Shown here one piece after another: positions 1 through 9,043 of a stretch of DNA of 64,000 bases; the stretch's first letter is position 1, and every line of letters starts with the position of its first letter. The position numbers and the translations under genes were made by a program. The notes beneath the pieces were generated by a model. That model was not told where the DNA came from. It was given only the letters and a program-made list of their open reading frames with translations, and did not search any database. Origin of the DNA: Dethiobacter alkaliphilus (lineage in GTDB: Bacteria; Bacillota; Dethiobacteria; DTU022; UBA8154); contig JAENYV010000002.1 in the NCBI GenBank assembly GCA_016841605.1, positions 186,001 through 250,000 of the forward strand. The letters run 5' to 3'.

Positions 1-2163
1 TCGCTTTAAGTCCAGAGAATTTATTTCTTCACTCAGTTCCGTCAGTTTCTTATTGTTTTTATCCAGTTCCTTTTTTTCGTCTTCCAGATGTTTCTCGAAG
101 CTTTCTATATCTTCTTGAAGTATGGTCAGTTCCCGTTTCCTTTGCAGAAATCCCGACCGTTCTCCGGACTGCAAACCTCCTGAAATGGCGCCCCCCGGCG
201 TAATCATCTCCCCGTCCAAAGTGACGATCCTCCAACCTCCCCTGTCCTTGCGCAGTATCAGCAGGGCCTTTTCCAGATTCTCGGCTAGAAGCACACCCCC
301 CAACAAATATTCGACGGCTTTTTTAAATTTGTCCGGGACTGTGACAACTTTAGAAGCAACCCCCAGAAAACCGTCTACAATTTGCGGAATTTCTCTCCGG
401 TGGGGAGTTTTCAGTAAATTTAAAGGTAAAAAAGTTGCCCTGCCGGCCTTTTTTTCTTTTAAATAGGCAATCGCCTTACGGGCAGCCCTGTCATCTTCCA
501 CCACAATAAACTGAACCGAAGCCCCCAAAGCAACCTCAACAGCTTTTTCAAAATTTTGGGATACATTAATTAAACCGGCTACCGGACCGAAAATACCTTC
601 CAACATAGAACCATGGGAGGAAGCTTGCATAACAGCCCTTACTCCACCGGTATACGACGTTAACTCTTCTTCATTTTCCCGCAGCAATTTTAAGCGGCTG
701 TTCTTTTTTTCCATTTCCCGAATTGAGCGAAGATAACTTTCTTTTTGTGCATTACAACGATGCGCTAAATCCTGAAAGTATTTCTCCCGAAGCTGGAATT
801 CCTTTTCAAGGTCATTCTGCCCGGTTTTCAGTCGGGCCAAAAGACCCTGGGAATTCTCCTCTTCTTTTTCCCATTTTCCCTTTTCCTGCCTTTTGTTCTC
901 CTGCTTTTTTTGCAACTCGCTCAATCTTTCCTGCAACTCGCGGCAGCGCAATTTATTGTCTTGAATGGATTGTTCCATCACTGCTCCTCCGGAAGAAAGC
1001 TCAGTCAACTGTTCTTTCAGTTTTTCCCGGGAGGCAAGAAGACTGCCGCTTCTTAAAGATTTAAGGCGATTTTGCACATTAATGGCTTTCTGCCCGGTGT
1101 ATTCTTGTTCCTTTTGAACATTTTGCAGTTCTTCTTTATTTTGCAGAAGAGTTTTTTCCAAGCCCTCAAGACGCAACTGCACCTCCTGAAAAGCTTCTTC
1201 TTTTAAAATACTTCTCTCCCGGGCAAATTTTTTTTGCTCTTGAACCAGACCGCATGTATGGCGTAATTCTTCAACCTCAGTTCGTCGCTGCTGAAAACTT
1301 TTTTGTTTTTCCTCCACTTCTTGGAAAGCGCGTGCTTCATCCTGAACCAGAACACCTAATCTTTCGGTGAGATTTTGCAAATTTATTTTTTTATCCTGCA
1401 GCAACACTTCTAATCGTTCCAATTCACCAGTAACTTTGGCAATAGAGCTTTCGTTCATAACCCGACGCAGTTCAAAAAGTTTTAGCTCCCTCTCCTGCAA
1501 TTGTGACTGAATTTCCCTGTATTTTCCCGCCTGATCTGCCGCCTGAGATAAATGATTTTTCCGGTCCTTTAGTTCCGCTAGAAGATCTTCCAGACGGATC
1601 ATATTTCTTTTCATCTCTTCCAGCCTGGAACCGGTCTCTTTTTTCTTCTGTTTATACTTATGAATTTCTGCAGCTTCCTCAAATATCTCTCTCCGCTCCT
1701 CTGATCTGGCATTAATAATCTGTTCTACCCGTCCCTGGCCGACAAGAGAATAAGTTTCCGTACCGATACCCGTATCCCAAAAAAGTTCAAGAATATCTTT
1801 TAATCTACAGGAAGTTTTATTCAAATAGTATTCCCCTTCTCCCGACCTGTACATCCTCCTGGTAATTGCTACCTCAGTATAATCCAGGGGCAGAGATTTA
1901 TCGACATCATCCAAAACCAGTGAAACCTCGGCAAAGTTCAATGCTTTGCGCTGGGCGGTTCCATTAAACATCAACTCTTCCATTTTTGTCCCGCGCATCG
2001 ACTTGGCACTTTGTTCTCCCAGAGCCCACCTTATCGCATCCACCAGATTGCTTTTGCCGCACCCGTTCGGGCCTACGATGGCAGTAATACCCTGCGAAAA
2101 TTTCAGTTCAATCTTTTCGAAAAATGATTTAAAACCGATTATTTCTAAAGATTTTAAATACAT
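1..2163 (-). CDS. smc: Chromosome partition protein SMC (N-terminal part, gene cut by window edge)
   Basis: SMC is the ATPase core of the bacterial condensin that organises and segregates chromosomes. The window holds 721 codons; the C-terminal coiled coil and the second half of the ABC head lie off the left edge. Visible: a Walker A loop GPNGCGKSN at residues 31-39, the head segment LVGQGRVEQI that carries the Q-loop, a long Glu/Lys/Arg-rich coiled coil to about residue 500, and the hinge at about 505-665 with a TPGGAISGG turn. The ATG at 2163 follows AAGGAGAAGATC, a good ribosome binding site. It lies downstream of rnc, the usual Firmicutes order fab-acpP-rnc-smc. Confidence 0.97.
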   Translation of the reverse strand, partial: MYLKSLEIIGFKSFFEKIELKFSQGITAIVGPNGCGKSNLVDAIRWALGEQSAKSMRGTKMEELMFNGTAQRKALNFAEVSLVLDDVDKSLPLDYTEVAITRRMYRSGEGEYYLNKTSCRLKDILELFWDTGIGTETYSLVGQGRVEQIINARSEERREIFEEAAEIHKYKQKKKETGSRLEEMKRNMIRLEDLLAELKDRKNHLSQAADQAGKYREIQSQLQERELKLFELRRVMNESSIAKVTGELERLEVLLQDKKINLQNLTERLGVLVQDEARAFQEVEEKQKSFQQRRTEVEELRHTCGLVQEQKKFARERSILKEEAFQEVQLRLEGLEKTLLQNKEELQNVQKEQEYTGQKAINVQNRLKSLRSGSLLASREKLKEQLTELSSGGAVMEQSIQDNKLRCRELQERLSELQKKQENKRQEKGKWEKEEENSQGLLARLKTGQNDLEKEFQLREKYFQDLAHRCNAQKESYLRSIREMEKKNSRLKLLRENEEELTSYTGGVRAVMQASSHGSMLEGIFGPVAGLINVSQNFEKAVEVALGASVQFIVVEDDRAARKAIAYLKEKKAGRATFLPLNLLKTPHRREIPQIVDGFLGVASKVVTVPDKFKKAVEYLLGGVLLAENLEKALLILRKDRGGWRIVTLDGEMITPGGAISGGLQSGERSGFLQRKRELTILQEDIESFEKHLEDEKKELDKNNKKLTELSEEINSLDLKR

Positions 2164-2351
2164 GATCTTCTCCTTGCTGAAGAGTAGACTTAAAGAGTTA
2201 AAAAGCGAACTCAAAAGGAGGAAACCTGCTGTACATAGCAAAACAGGAGCACGATTTCAACGGCTTCCCATTATCTATCTGATCGGGCGGAATGAGACCT
2301 CTTTTTCGAAAAATGTCCCCAGGCCTTTCTTTTCACTCTAAAGCTATAAAT

Positions 2352-3062
2352 TTAAGAAAAAAAACTCTTGTCTTTACTGAAAATTAACCAGGCATCATTT
2401 GCTGCCGCTTGCTCCGCCTCTTTCTTACTTTTACCCGTCCCCTTACCCACAACTTTATCTTCGATTTTAACAATTGCTTCAAAAGTTTTGTCATGAGGTG
2501 GTCCAAATTCGCATACTATTTCATAAACCGGCGTCTTACCAAAGACGGATTGGCACTTTTCCTGAAGAATTGTTTTGTAATCCGTCAGCGGTAAAATGCC
2601 ATCCTCAACCGCTTTTAACACTGGGGTAAAGAGAGCAATAATAAGTTCTTTTGCTTTGGAGTAACCATGATCCAGAAAAAGAGCTCCCGCCAGAGCCTCC
2701 AGAGCATCTGCCAGCAAAGAGGGCTTATCATACCCCCCACTAAAAATTTCTCCCTTGCCCAGCTTAAGATACGAACCTAGATTTATACTTCTTGCTATGG
2801 AGGCAAGAGCTTTTTCATTTACCACCCGGTGGCACATCAGGGTTAATTTTCCCTCGGGATACTCAGGAAATGCTTTAAAAAAATATTCGGAAATAACAAG
2901 CTCCAAGACAGCATCTCCTAAAAATTCCAGTCGTTCATTGTTTTTTAAATCTTGAGTTTCATAAGCATAAGAAGAATGGGTCAATGCTTCCCGATAAAGA
3001 TTAAAATTCTGTACCGGCCATTCAACCGTCTTCAGAAACTCTTCAATCTCCCTAGACGACAA
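2352..3062 (-). CDS. rnc: Ribonuclease III
   Basis: Cleaves double-stranded RNA in rRNA and mRNA processing. The 236-residue protein has the family signature NNERLEFLGDAVL at 41-53 with acidic metal ligands E46 and D50, the second acidic pair D119 and E122, and a C-terminal double-stranded RNA-binding domain from about residue 160 ending in the KKEAEQAAA helix. The start is TTG at 3062, preceded by GGAGGG that lies inside the 3' end of fabF, so the two genes are probably translationally coupled. Normal family length. Confidence 0.97.
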   Translation of the reverse strand: MSSREIEEFLKTVEWPVQNFNLYREALTHSSYAYETQDLKNNERLEFLGDAVLELVISEYFFKAFPEYPEGKLTLMCHRVVNEKALASIARSINLGSYLKLGKGEIFSGGYDKPSLLADALEALAGALFLDHGYSKAKELIIALFTPVLKAVEDGILPLTDYKTILQEKCQSVFGKTPVYEIVCEFGPPHDKTFEAIVKIEDKVVGKGTGKSKKEAEQAAANDAWLIFSKDKSFFS

Positions 3063-3070
3063 AATTAGAG

Positions 3071-4318
3071 TTAACCCTCCTTCGGTAAATGAATTGCCTT
3101 GAGCAACAGACAGGCATTTGTTCCTCCAAAACCAAAAGAATTGGAAATAGCCGCTTTAATTTCTCTCTCACAGGGTTTATTCGGAACATAAAAAAGGTCA
3201 CAATCCGGATCTTTAAATTCATAATTAATGGTAGGGGGTATGATCCCTTGTTTCATGCTCAGGAGGGTGGCTACCATCTCCACTCCTCCCGCAGCACCAA
3301 GCAGATGGCCTACCATTGATTTTGTGGAACTGATAGCCAGTTTATAGGCATGATCCCCAAATAGCCTCTTGATAGCCAGGGTCTCAATCTTATCATTATA
3401 TTCCGTCGAAGTACCATGCGCATTAATGTAATCAACACATTCCGGTTCAAGTGAGGCATCCTCTAAGGCCCTTTTCATGCAGAGATAAGCTCCCTCTCCT
3501 TGGGGATCAGGTGCGGTTAAATGATGGGCATCTCCCGACATTCCATAACCCGCTATTTCTCCATAGATAACAGCATCCCTGGCCAGAGCATTTTCCAGTG
3601 TCTCAAGGACTAAAACGCCGGCGCCTTCACCGATAACGAAACCATCCCTGTGCAAATCAAAGGGACGGGAGGCTTTTTCCGGTTCGTTATTTCGGGTAGA
3701 CATGGCCCGCAATGCACTAAATCCGGCAAAAGCAATCGATGTCAATGGGGCTTCCGCTCCCCCGGCAATCATAATATCCGCATCCCCTCTTTTAATGATG
3801 CGAAAGGCTTCTCCGAGGGCATGTGTTCCACTGGCACAGGCAGTTACAATAGTTGTATTCGGTCCCCGAATCCCATAAACAATAGAGATATAACCGGAGG
3901 CAATATTGGCAATCATCATGGGAACAAGAAAGGGGCTGACACGCCGGGGCCCCTTTTCCAAAAGAACTTTCAACTGTGTTTCAATCGTGCCGATACCACC
4001 GACACCGGAACCTATTATTACGCCAACTCTATTCTTATCCGTTTTTTCCAAATCAAGGGACGCATCATTCAGGGCCATTGAAGCAGCAGCATGGGCGAAA
4101 TGGGTAAAACGGTCCGTCTTTTTGACATCCCGTTTTTCCATATAGTCCTCAGGGGTAAAATCTTCCACAACCGCGGCAATTTGTGAAGCATAGTCTTTAA
4201 ATTGTTCAACCTTTTTAATGCCGCTTTTACCTTTCAGAAGATTTTCCCAGTAATCCTCTTTTGTTTTACCGATAGGGGTAACCACTCCCACCCCAGTCAC
4301 TACTACTCTGCGCTTCAA
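3071..4318 (-). CDS. fabF: 3-oxoacyl-[acyl-carrier-protein] synthase II
   Basis: Condenses malonyl-ACP with acyl-ACP in fatty acid elongation in the cytoplasm. The 415-residue protein shows the thiolase-fold KAS triad: nucleophile C161 in TACASG, H301 in NAHGTST and H338 in KSMVGHLLGAAG, plus the FGFGGTNA glycine-rich C-terminus. It lies 90 bp downstream of acpP and its last bases carry the rnc ribosome binding site. Full length, no anomalies. Confidence 0.98.
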   Translation of the reverse strand: MKRRVVVTGVGVVTPIGKTKEDYWENLLKGKSGIKKVEQFKDYASQIAAVVEDFTPEDYMEKRDVKKTDRFTHFAHAAASMALNDASLDLEKTDKNRVGVIIGSGVGGIGTIETQLKVLLEKGPRRVSPFLVPMMIANIASGYISIVYGIRGPNTTIVTACASGTHALGEAFRIIKRGDADIMIAGGAEAPLTSIAFAGFSALRAMSTRNNEPEKASRPFDLHRDGFVIGEGAGVLVLETLENALARDAVIYGEIAGYGMSGDAHHLTAPDPQGEGAYLCMKRALEDASLEPECVDYINAHGTSTEYNDKIETLAIKRLFGDHAYKLAISSTKSMVGHLLGAAGGVEMVATLLSMKQGIIPPTINYEFKDPDCDLFYVPNKPCEREIKAAISNSFGFGGTNACLLLKAIHLPKEG

Positions 4319-4408
4319 ATACTACACCTCATCTCACGTCACTATCTTTAGTAGTTAAAAAAACTTTATCCGCGGATAAATTATAAATATATTTTGCTAA
4401 GGCAAAAT

Positions 4409-4645
4409 TTAAGAGATCGCCTTCTCTATGTAACTAACAATATCCCCGATCGTTTTAATCTTTTCAACTTCTTCGTCGGCAATTTCCAGGTTAAACTCCT
4501 CTTCCAACGCCATTACCAGTTCCACGACATCCAGCGAATCAGCATCAATATCTTCAAAAGTTGTCTTCCGATCAATTCTTTCCTCTTCCACGTCGAGCTG
4601 TTCGGAAATCATCGTTTTAACTTTATCAAAAATTTCCAAGTCCAC
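4409..4645 (-). CDS. acpP: Acyl carrier protein
   Basis: Small acidic carrier of growing acyl chains; the phosphopantetheine arm attaches to S37 in the motif DADSLD. The 78-residue length, strongly acidic composition and four-helix pattern are typical. It sits between fabG and fabF and is presumably co-transcribed with them. A GGAGG-containing ribosome binding site (GGAGGGAGGTGAG) precedes the ATG at 4645. Confidence 0.98.
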   Translation of the reverse strand: MDLEIFDKVKTMISEQLDVEEERIDRKTTFEDIDADSLDVVELVMALEEEFNLEIADEEVEKIKTIGDIVSYIEKAIS

Positions 4646-4684
4646 TCACCTCCCTCCAAAGTAAATAAACCATTCCCACAAAAA

Positions 4685-5428
4685 CTACAGGGAAAGCCCT
4701 CCGTCAATGGATAAGACAGTTCCGGTCAGATACCCGGCACCCTGAGCTAAAAAAAGGACAACCTCGGCTACTTCTTCCGGCTTCCCGTATCTTTCCAATG
4801 CTACGTGGGATAGAACTTTTTCTTTTACAGCTGCCGGTAAATCCTCCGTCATTTCCGTTTCGATAAATCCCGGAGCTATCGCATTAACAGTTATGGCTCT
4901 CTTGCCAAGTTCCTTGGCTAAAGATTTTGTAAAAGCGATCACGCCCCCCTTCGCAGCAGCATAGTTTGTCTGGCCGCTATTGCCGACCAATCCGGCAATA
5001 GAAGAAATATTTATAATCCGGCCTCCGCTTTTTTGCTTTAACAAAGGTTTAAGAACCGCTTTACAGCAGTTGAACATCCCCTTAAGGTTGGTATCCAAAA
5101 CAATATCCCAATCGTCCTCTTTCATTAACGCCAGTAAGGTATCTCTCCTGATACCGGCATTATTAACCAGTATATCAATTCTCCCAAAATGATCAAGAGT
5201 TGTTCTTACCATTTTCTCACATTCAGCAAGAACAGTAACATCGGCCTGAACAAGTAAACCTTTTCCCTTCTCCTCTTCAATTTTTTTTAAAACTTCTTCA
5301 GCCGCACCTGCTTCCCGGTGATAGTTGATAGCCACGGCTGCCCCGGCCCGGACAAGAGTTAAAGCAATCTCTTTGCCGATGCCCCGGGATCCGCCGGTTA
5401 CAATGGCGACTTTCCCCTGTAAAGTCAC
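4685..5428 (-). CDS. fabG: 3-oxoacyl-[acyl-carrier-protein] reductase
   Basis: NADPH-dependent reduction of 3-oxoacyl-ACP. Short-chain dehydrogenase with the cofactor motif TGGSRGIGK at 11-19, NNAG at 89-92, and the catalytic set N115, S142/S143, Y156 and K160. Length 247 is standard. Its start overlaps the fabD stop by 4 bp (ATGA type), which indicates translational coupling. Confidence 0.98.
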   Translation of the reverse strand: MTLQGKVAIVTGGSRGIGKEIALTLVRAGAAVAINYHREAGAAEEVLKKIEEEKGKGLLVQADVTVLAECEKMVRTTLDHFGRIDILVNNAGIRRDTLLALMKEDDWDIVLDTNLKGMFNCCKAVLKPLLKQKSGGRIINISSIAGLVGNSGQTNYAAAKGGVIAFTKSLAKELGKRAITVNAIAPGFIETEMTEDLPAAVKEKVLSHVALERYGKPEEVAEVVLFLAQGAGYLTGTVLSIDGGLSL

Positions 5429-6366
5429 AGCGAAACCCCCTCCAGACGATTTAACAGTTTATTTAAGGTTTCCCCGTTTTCAACATGGAAGGCCGGAACA
5501 TTCCTGTTAATCTTTTTCATAAACCCGGTCAATGCCCGACCAGGTCCAACTTCGATAAAAAAATTATAACCTTCTTTGATAAGAAGCTCAATAGAATTTT
5601 CCCATAAAACAGGGTTAAAAACTTGTTTAACCAGGGAAGCTTTAATTTCTTGCGGGTCGCTCAGATACTGTGCATTGATATTGGCCACAAAAGGAATAAC
5701 CGGCTTTCTCAAAAAAATATTTTCCAGGAGCTCGGTCATCTTTCCTTCAAGAGAGGCTAGCAGACGGCTGTGAAAAGGCGCACTGACCGAGAGCATAACT
5801 GTTTTGGCCTTTTTCCCTTTCGCCAGGCGGCAGGCTTCCTCCAGGGCTTCCCTGTAGCCTGCAATAACAATCTGCCCCGGGCAGTTAAAGTTAACAGGCT
5901 CTACATGACCGACGGGAAGTGCCTCCCGGCATAAAGAAACAACCTCCTCGGAATTTAAACCCAAAATAGCGGCCATACCCCCCTTTCCGGAAGGAACCGC
6001 CTCCTGCATATAAATAGCTCTTTTTTGGACAAGAGGAAGGGCATCGGCAAACGTTAAAGATCCTGCACAAACCAGAGCGCTGTACTCTCCCAGACTTAAA
6101 CCGGCTGTCCCGTCCGGGAAAATTCCTCTCTCCCTGAGAACAGCTAAAATGGCTATACTGGTCGTGAGCACTGCGGGCTGTGTTATTTCCGTCTGACGTA
6201 GTTGTTGTTCATCTCCGTCAAAGATGATCCTGCTTAAGCCAAAACCCAGAACATCGTCGGCTTCTTCAAAAATTTCCCTTGCTCCGGCAGAAATATTTGC
6301 CAGATCCTTTCCCATTCCAATATATTGTGCCCCCTGTCCGGGAAAAATAAAAGCACATTTTACCAT
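5425..6366 (-). CDS. fabD: Malonyl-CoA:ACP transacylase
   Basis: Loads malonyl groups from CoA onto ACP. The 313-residue protein has the oxyanion-hole motif FPGQGAQ at the N-terminus, nucleophile S91 in GLSLGEYSA and the catalytic H199 in APFHSR. Its 3' end overlaps fabG by 4 bp. Upstream, 384 bp separate it from fabH. This is far longer than other junctions in this cluster, and the gap is filled by a repeat copy and a GC-rich structured element. Confidence 0.97.
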   Translation of the reverse strand: MVKCAFIFPGQGAQYIGMGKDLANISAGAREIFEEADDVLGFGLSRIIFDGDEQQLRQTEITQPAVLTTSIAILAVLRERGIFPDGTAGLSLGEYSALVCAGSLTFADALPLVQKRAIYMQEAVPSGKGGMAAILGLNSEEVVSLCREALPVGHVEPVNFNCPGQIVIAGYREALEEACRLAKGKKAKTVMLSVSAPFHSRLLASLEGKMTELLENIFLRKPVIPFVANINAQYLSDPQEIKASLVKQVFNPVLWENSIELLIKEGYNFFIEVGPGRALTGFMKKINRNVPAFHVENGETLNKLLNRLEGVSL

Positions 6367-6387
6367 TTCCTAATCCCTCACAATACA

Positions 6388-6424
6388 GATGTCAGAAGTC
6401 TGTGTGCCGGCAGGCCGGAAATAC
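6388..6424 (+). repeat. Dispersed GCCGG repeat, copy A
   Basis: The segment reads roughly GTCAGAAGTC, then TGCCGGCAGGCCGGAAATA. Close relatives occur at 18061-18095 and, inverted, at 12885-12911. The shared core is TGCCGG-N2-GGCCGGAA preceded by an AGAAGTC or AGATGTC block. It lies directly upstream of fabD. It looks like a small intergenic palindromic repeat rather than coding sequence; only three copies are visible here, so the family is an inference. Confidence 0.45.
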
Positions 6425-6501
6425 TACTAAAAACAATACTACAACGAAAATTTGCTTGTTTTACTAAACCTCTAATCTACTCCGTATACATTAGGCGCTC
6501 G

Positions 6502-6739
6502 GGTGAAGTGTCGGGCAAGGTGCGACTTTTTCCGGCCGTGCAAAGTCCCGGCGAAGCGCAGGCCGGAAGCTTACCCTGCAGACAGGACGTCTGCAGCCGG
6601 CTCGCTGCCATGGAGGGCAGCGAGCCGGGTAGGTAAAGCGAAGGTCTAAGCAGAACCGCAGGACTTGCAGGCTGGAAACCGGAGCACCGGTCCGGCGCTT
6701 TACCCGAACGCCCCGAACGAACCGCGTCCCCATTTCACC
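6502..6739 (+). ncRNA. Candidate structured noncoding RNA between fabH and fabD (unassigned; possibly HEARO/omega-RNA-like)
   Basis: A GC-rich island in an otherwise AT-richer gap, with nested inverted repeats. Closing stem 6502-6510/6731-6739 (9 bp, one G-T). Stem 6532-6537/6561-6566, with extra pairs on both sides and an inner TGC/GCA. Perfect 8-bp hairpin 6576-6583/6589-6596. Perfect 13-bp hairpin 6597-6609/6616-6628 with a 6-nt loop. Perfect 9-bp stem 6632-6640/6696-6704 enclosing a 5-bp hairpin 6678-6682/6687-6691. CGGG at 6512-6515 could also pair with CCCG at 6547-6550. Unpaired parts are A-rich on the plus strand, so I favour plus-strand RNA, although the flanking genes are minus. The 5' stem begins at GGTGA; HEARO elements are reported to insert next to ATGA/GTGA, but no IsrB-like gene is present. 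The family is not established. Confidence 0.5.
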
Positions 6740-6750
6740 ACTAATTACTA

Positions 6751-7740
6751 CTACCAGTTCAAAGCTGCCGCTCCCCAGGTCAAACCTGCGCCAAAGGAGA
6801 CCAGGGCAAGCAGGTCCCCTTGTTTGAGCTTTCCCGCCTCAAAAGCTTCATCCAGAAGAACAGGGATTGCGGCGGAAGACATATTTCCGTAACGATGTAT
6901 ATTTGTTAAAACCTGCTCGTCGTTCAGCCCCAATCTTTTGCAGGCTGAATCGATAATGCGGATATTTGCCTGGTGAGGAGCAATATAGCTTATATCGGCC
7001 GGTTTTTTACCACACATATTTAGAACATTGGTAGTCGATTCCACCATTATTTTAACAGCAAATTTAAAAATTTCAGGGCCGTTCATTTTTACATAGTGCG
7101 CTCTTTCTTCCAGTGTCTTCAGTGTAGGCGGGCGGCGGGATCCTCCGGCCGGAATATCGAGAAGTTCCGCCTTTGTACCATCGGAAAACATTTTGGAAGC
7201 CAGTATACCCCTGCCCTCCTCCACTTGTTGCAAAACCACCGCTCCCGCGCCGTCGCCAAAAAGCACACAAGTATTCCGGTCCGTCCAATCGACAATAGGT
7301 GAAAGTGTGTCCACCCCGATAAGCAGAATATTTTTCGCCGCCCCGGTTTCAATAAACTGTTGGCCGACTGTCAGCCCGTAAAGAAAACCTGTACACCCTG
7401 CAGCCAGATCAAATGCTGCTGCCCTGTGTGCATTGAGCCTTGCCTGGACTAAACAGGCTGAAGAGGGTAGAAGCTGGTCCGCAGTTACCGTGGCTACAAT
7501 CAATATATCGATCTCTTCCGGTTTCAAAGCCGCCCTTTCCAAAGCTATCCGCGCGGCAATTTCAGAAAGGCTGGAGTTTGTTTCCGTCCCGCTGATGATT
7601 CTCCTCTCTTTAATTCCTGATCTGGAAGTTATCCATTCATCACTGGTTTCCACGATATATTCCAGTTCCCGGTTGGTTAATCTGCACACAGGGAGGGCTT
7701 TTCCCGTTGATACGATACCAGCTTTTCTCCCGGTTTTCAT
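6751..7740 (-). CDS. fabH: 3-oxoacyl-[acyl-carrier-protein] synthase III
   Basis: Starts fatty acid synthesis by condensing an acyl-CoA with malonyl-ACP. The 329-residue protein has the KAS III triad: C116 in AAGCTGFLYG, H256 in PHQANIRI and N286 in RYGNMSSA, the last followed by the conserved AAIP. The start overlaps the plsX stop by 4 bp. The cluster is plsX-fabH then fabD, but the link to fabD is broken by a long structured gap. Confidence 0.98.
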   Translation of the reverse strand: MKTGRKAGIVSTGKALPVCRLTNRELEYIVETSDEWITSRSGIKERRIISGTETNSSLSEIAARIALERAALKPEEIDILIVATVTADQLLPSSACLVQARLNAHRAAAFDLAAGCTGFLYGLTVGQQFIETGAAKNILLIGVDTLSPIVDWTDRNTCVLFGDGAGAVVLQQVEEGRGILASKMFSDGTKAELLDIPAGGSRRPPTLKTLEERAHYVKMNGPEIFKFAVKIMVESTTNVLNMCGKKPADISYIAPHQANIRIIDSACKRLGLNDEQVLTNIHRYGNMSSAAIPVLLDEAFEAGKLKQGDLLALVSFGAGLTWGAAALNW

Positions 7741-8747
7741 TTCAGCCCCTCCTTCGGATCCTGTTTCAATTCTTCTTCAATTTTAAGGTTTGTATTTTTT
7801 TTGGCAAAAGAATATGCCCGCTTCAGCAAAGCCTGACTAATTGCTCTTCCCCTGGAGGCACCGTGGCATTTTATACAAATCCCGTTAACGCCAATCAGTA
7901 TTGAACCGCCGTATTCCGCTTCATCCAGTCTGGAATAAATTTTTTGTAAAGTAGATAAAAATATGGCGGAAATATTTGCATCCTTCTGAAATTCATTCTT
8001 CAAATAGGTAAAAATATCCGTTGCGATCCCTTCAAAAGCTTTTAAAAAAACATTGCCCACAAAACCGTCGCAAATAAGTATATCGGTCTTATTCTGAAAA
8101 AGTTCTTTGGCTTCCAAATTACCGACAAAATTAATCTGATGACTTTCTTTAAACAACTGATATGCTCGTTTTATTTGAGCATTTCCCTTATTTTCCTCTG
8201 AACCGATGTTTAAAAGGGCTATGCGGGGATCAGGCTTGCCCAGAACCTCTTGGGTATAAACTTTGCCCATCTGGGCGTACTGCCAAAGGTGTTCAGGTTT
8301 TGCGTTCATATTTGCCCCAACATCAAGTATTACAACGTCCTCTCCTTCGAAAGTAGGAAATTCCGCCAAAAGAGCAGGTCGCTTAATACCGTTTAATCTT
8401 CCCAGAAATAATAAACCGCCGGCCATAAGAGCACCCGTACTGCCGGCGCTGAGAACGGCATCTGCTTGACCGGAACGAACCAGCTGCAAGGCAGTGACCA
8501 TTGAAGATGTTTTTTTACGGCGAATGGCAAGACCCGGGTCTTCATTATTTCCGATCACTTCATCAGCATGAATGACAGCAACACGATCTACGTCTATCTC
8601 TCGTTCAATACTTTGCCGGATAACGTCTTCTCGGCCAACTAGCAGAACTTCCAGATCTTCCGTTTGCTCGACGGCATTAAGAACTCCTTTGACAATTTCG
8701 GCAGGGGCAAAATCACCCCCCATGGCATCCACAGCTACCCTCAACAC
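7737..8747 (-). CDS. plsX: Phosphate acyltransferase PlsX
   Basis: Makes acyl-phosphate from acyl-ACP, the first step of the PlsX/PlsY route to phosphatidic acid. The family opening VAVDAMGGDFAP is present, and ALLNIGSEENKGN and ILICDGFVGNVFLK are typical. The chosen start is GTG at 8747: AGGAG lies 8 nt upstream and the resulting 336 residues match the family. A longer reading to 8870 would add a hydrophobic non-homologous stretch. No fapR regulator gene lies upstream, unlike B. subtilis. Confidence 0.96.
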   Translation of the reverse strand: MLRVAVDAMGGDFAPAEIVKGVLNAVEQTEDLEVLLVGREDVIRQSIEREIDVDRVAVIHADEVIGNNEDPGLAIRRKKTSSMVTALQLVRSGQADAVLSAGSTGALMAGGLLFLGRLNGIKRPALLAEFPTFEGEDVVILDVGANMNAKPEHLWQYAQMGKVYTQEVLGKPDPRIALLNIGSEENKGNAQIKRAYQLFKESHQINFVGNLEAKELFQNKTDILICDGFVGNVFLKAFEGIATDIFTYLKNEFQKDANISAIFLSTLQKIYSRLDEAEYGGSILIGVNGICIKCHGASRGRAISQALLKRAYSFAKKNTNLKIEEELKQDPKEGLK

Positions 8748-8823
8748 ATTCCCAACTCCTAAAAGAAAAAAATAAAACAAACCCCGGGCAAGACAAAAAT
8801 ATCCCGGGTTTAAAAACTGGAAT

Positions 8824-9006
8824 CTAAGATTTGACGGATTTGACGATTTCTTTTCCTTTATAAAAACCACAGCTTCCGCAAATATGATGCGGTAATTTCA
8901 ACTCACGGCATTTTGGACAGACAACAAGACCGGGTACTGCCAACTTCCAATGGGTGCGTCGTTTATTTCTCCTTGTTTTTGACGTTCTTCTCTTCGGTAC
9001 TGCCAA
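8824..9006 (-). CDS. rpmF: 50S ribosomal protein L32
   Basis: Small large-subunit protein. The start is TTG at 9006, giving 60 residues beginning [17 protein letters not shown]. The start is decided by a near-perfect Shine-Dalgarno GGAGGTGA at 9012-9019. Four cysteines in two CxxC pairs (VVCPKC and ICGSC) form the zinc ribbon of the zinc-bearing L32 type. It sits between the DUF177 gene and plsX, a widely conserved arrangement. Confidence 0.97.
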   Translation of the reverse strand: MAVPKRRTSKTRRNKRRTHWKLAVPGLVVCPKCRELKLPHHICGSCGFYKGKEIVKSVKS

Positions 9007-9043
9007 CCTAATCACCTCCAAATTCTTTTCTAAACTAGTACAG

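Noticed and set aside
6520-6526. GTGCGAC resembling the 5' end of a group II intron
   Set aside because: No domain V hairpin, no reverse transcriptase frame and only about 240 bp of element; the motif alone is not enough.
6325-6733. Open frames on both strands (about 103 and 80 codons) within the fabH-fabD gap
   Set aside because: They have no ribosome binding site, are Arg/Pro/Cys-rich shadows of GC-rich DNA, and run through perfect hairpins; a structured RNA explains the segment better.
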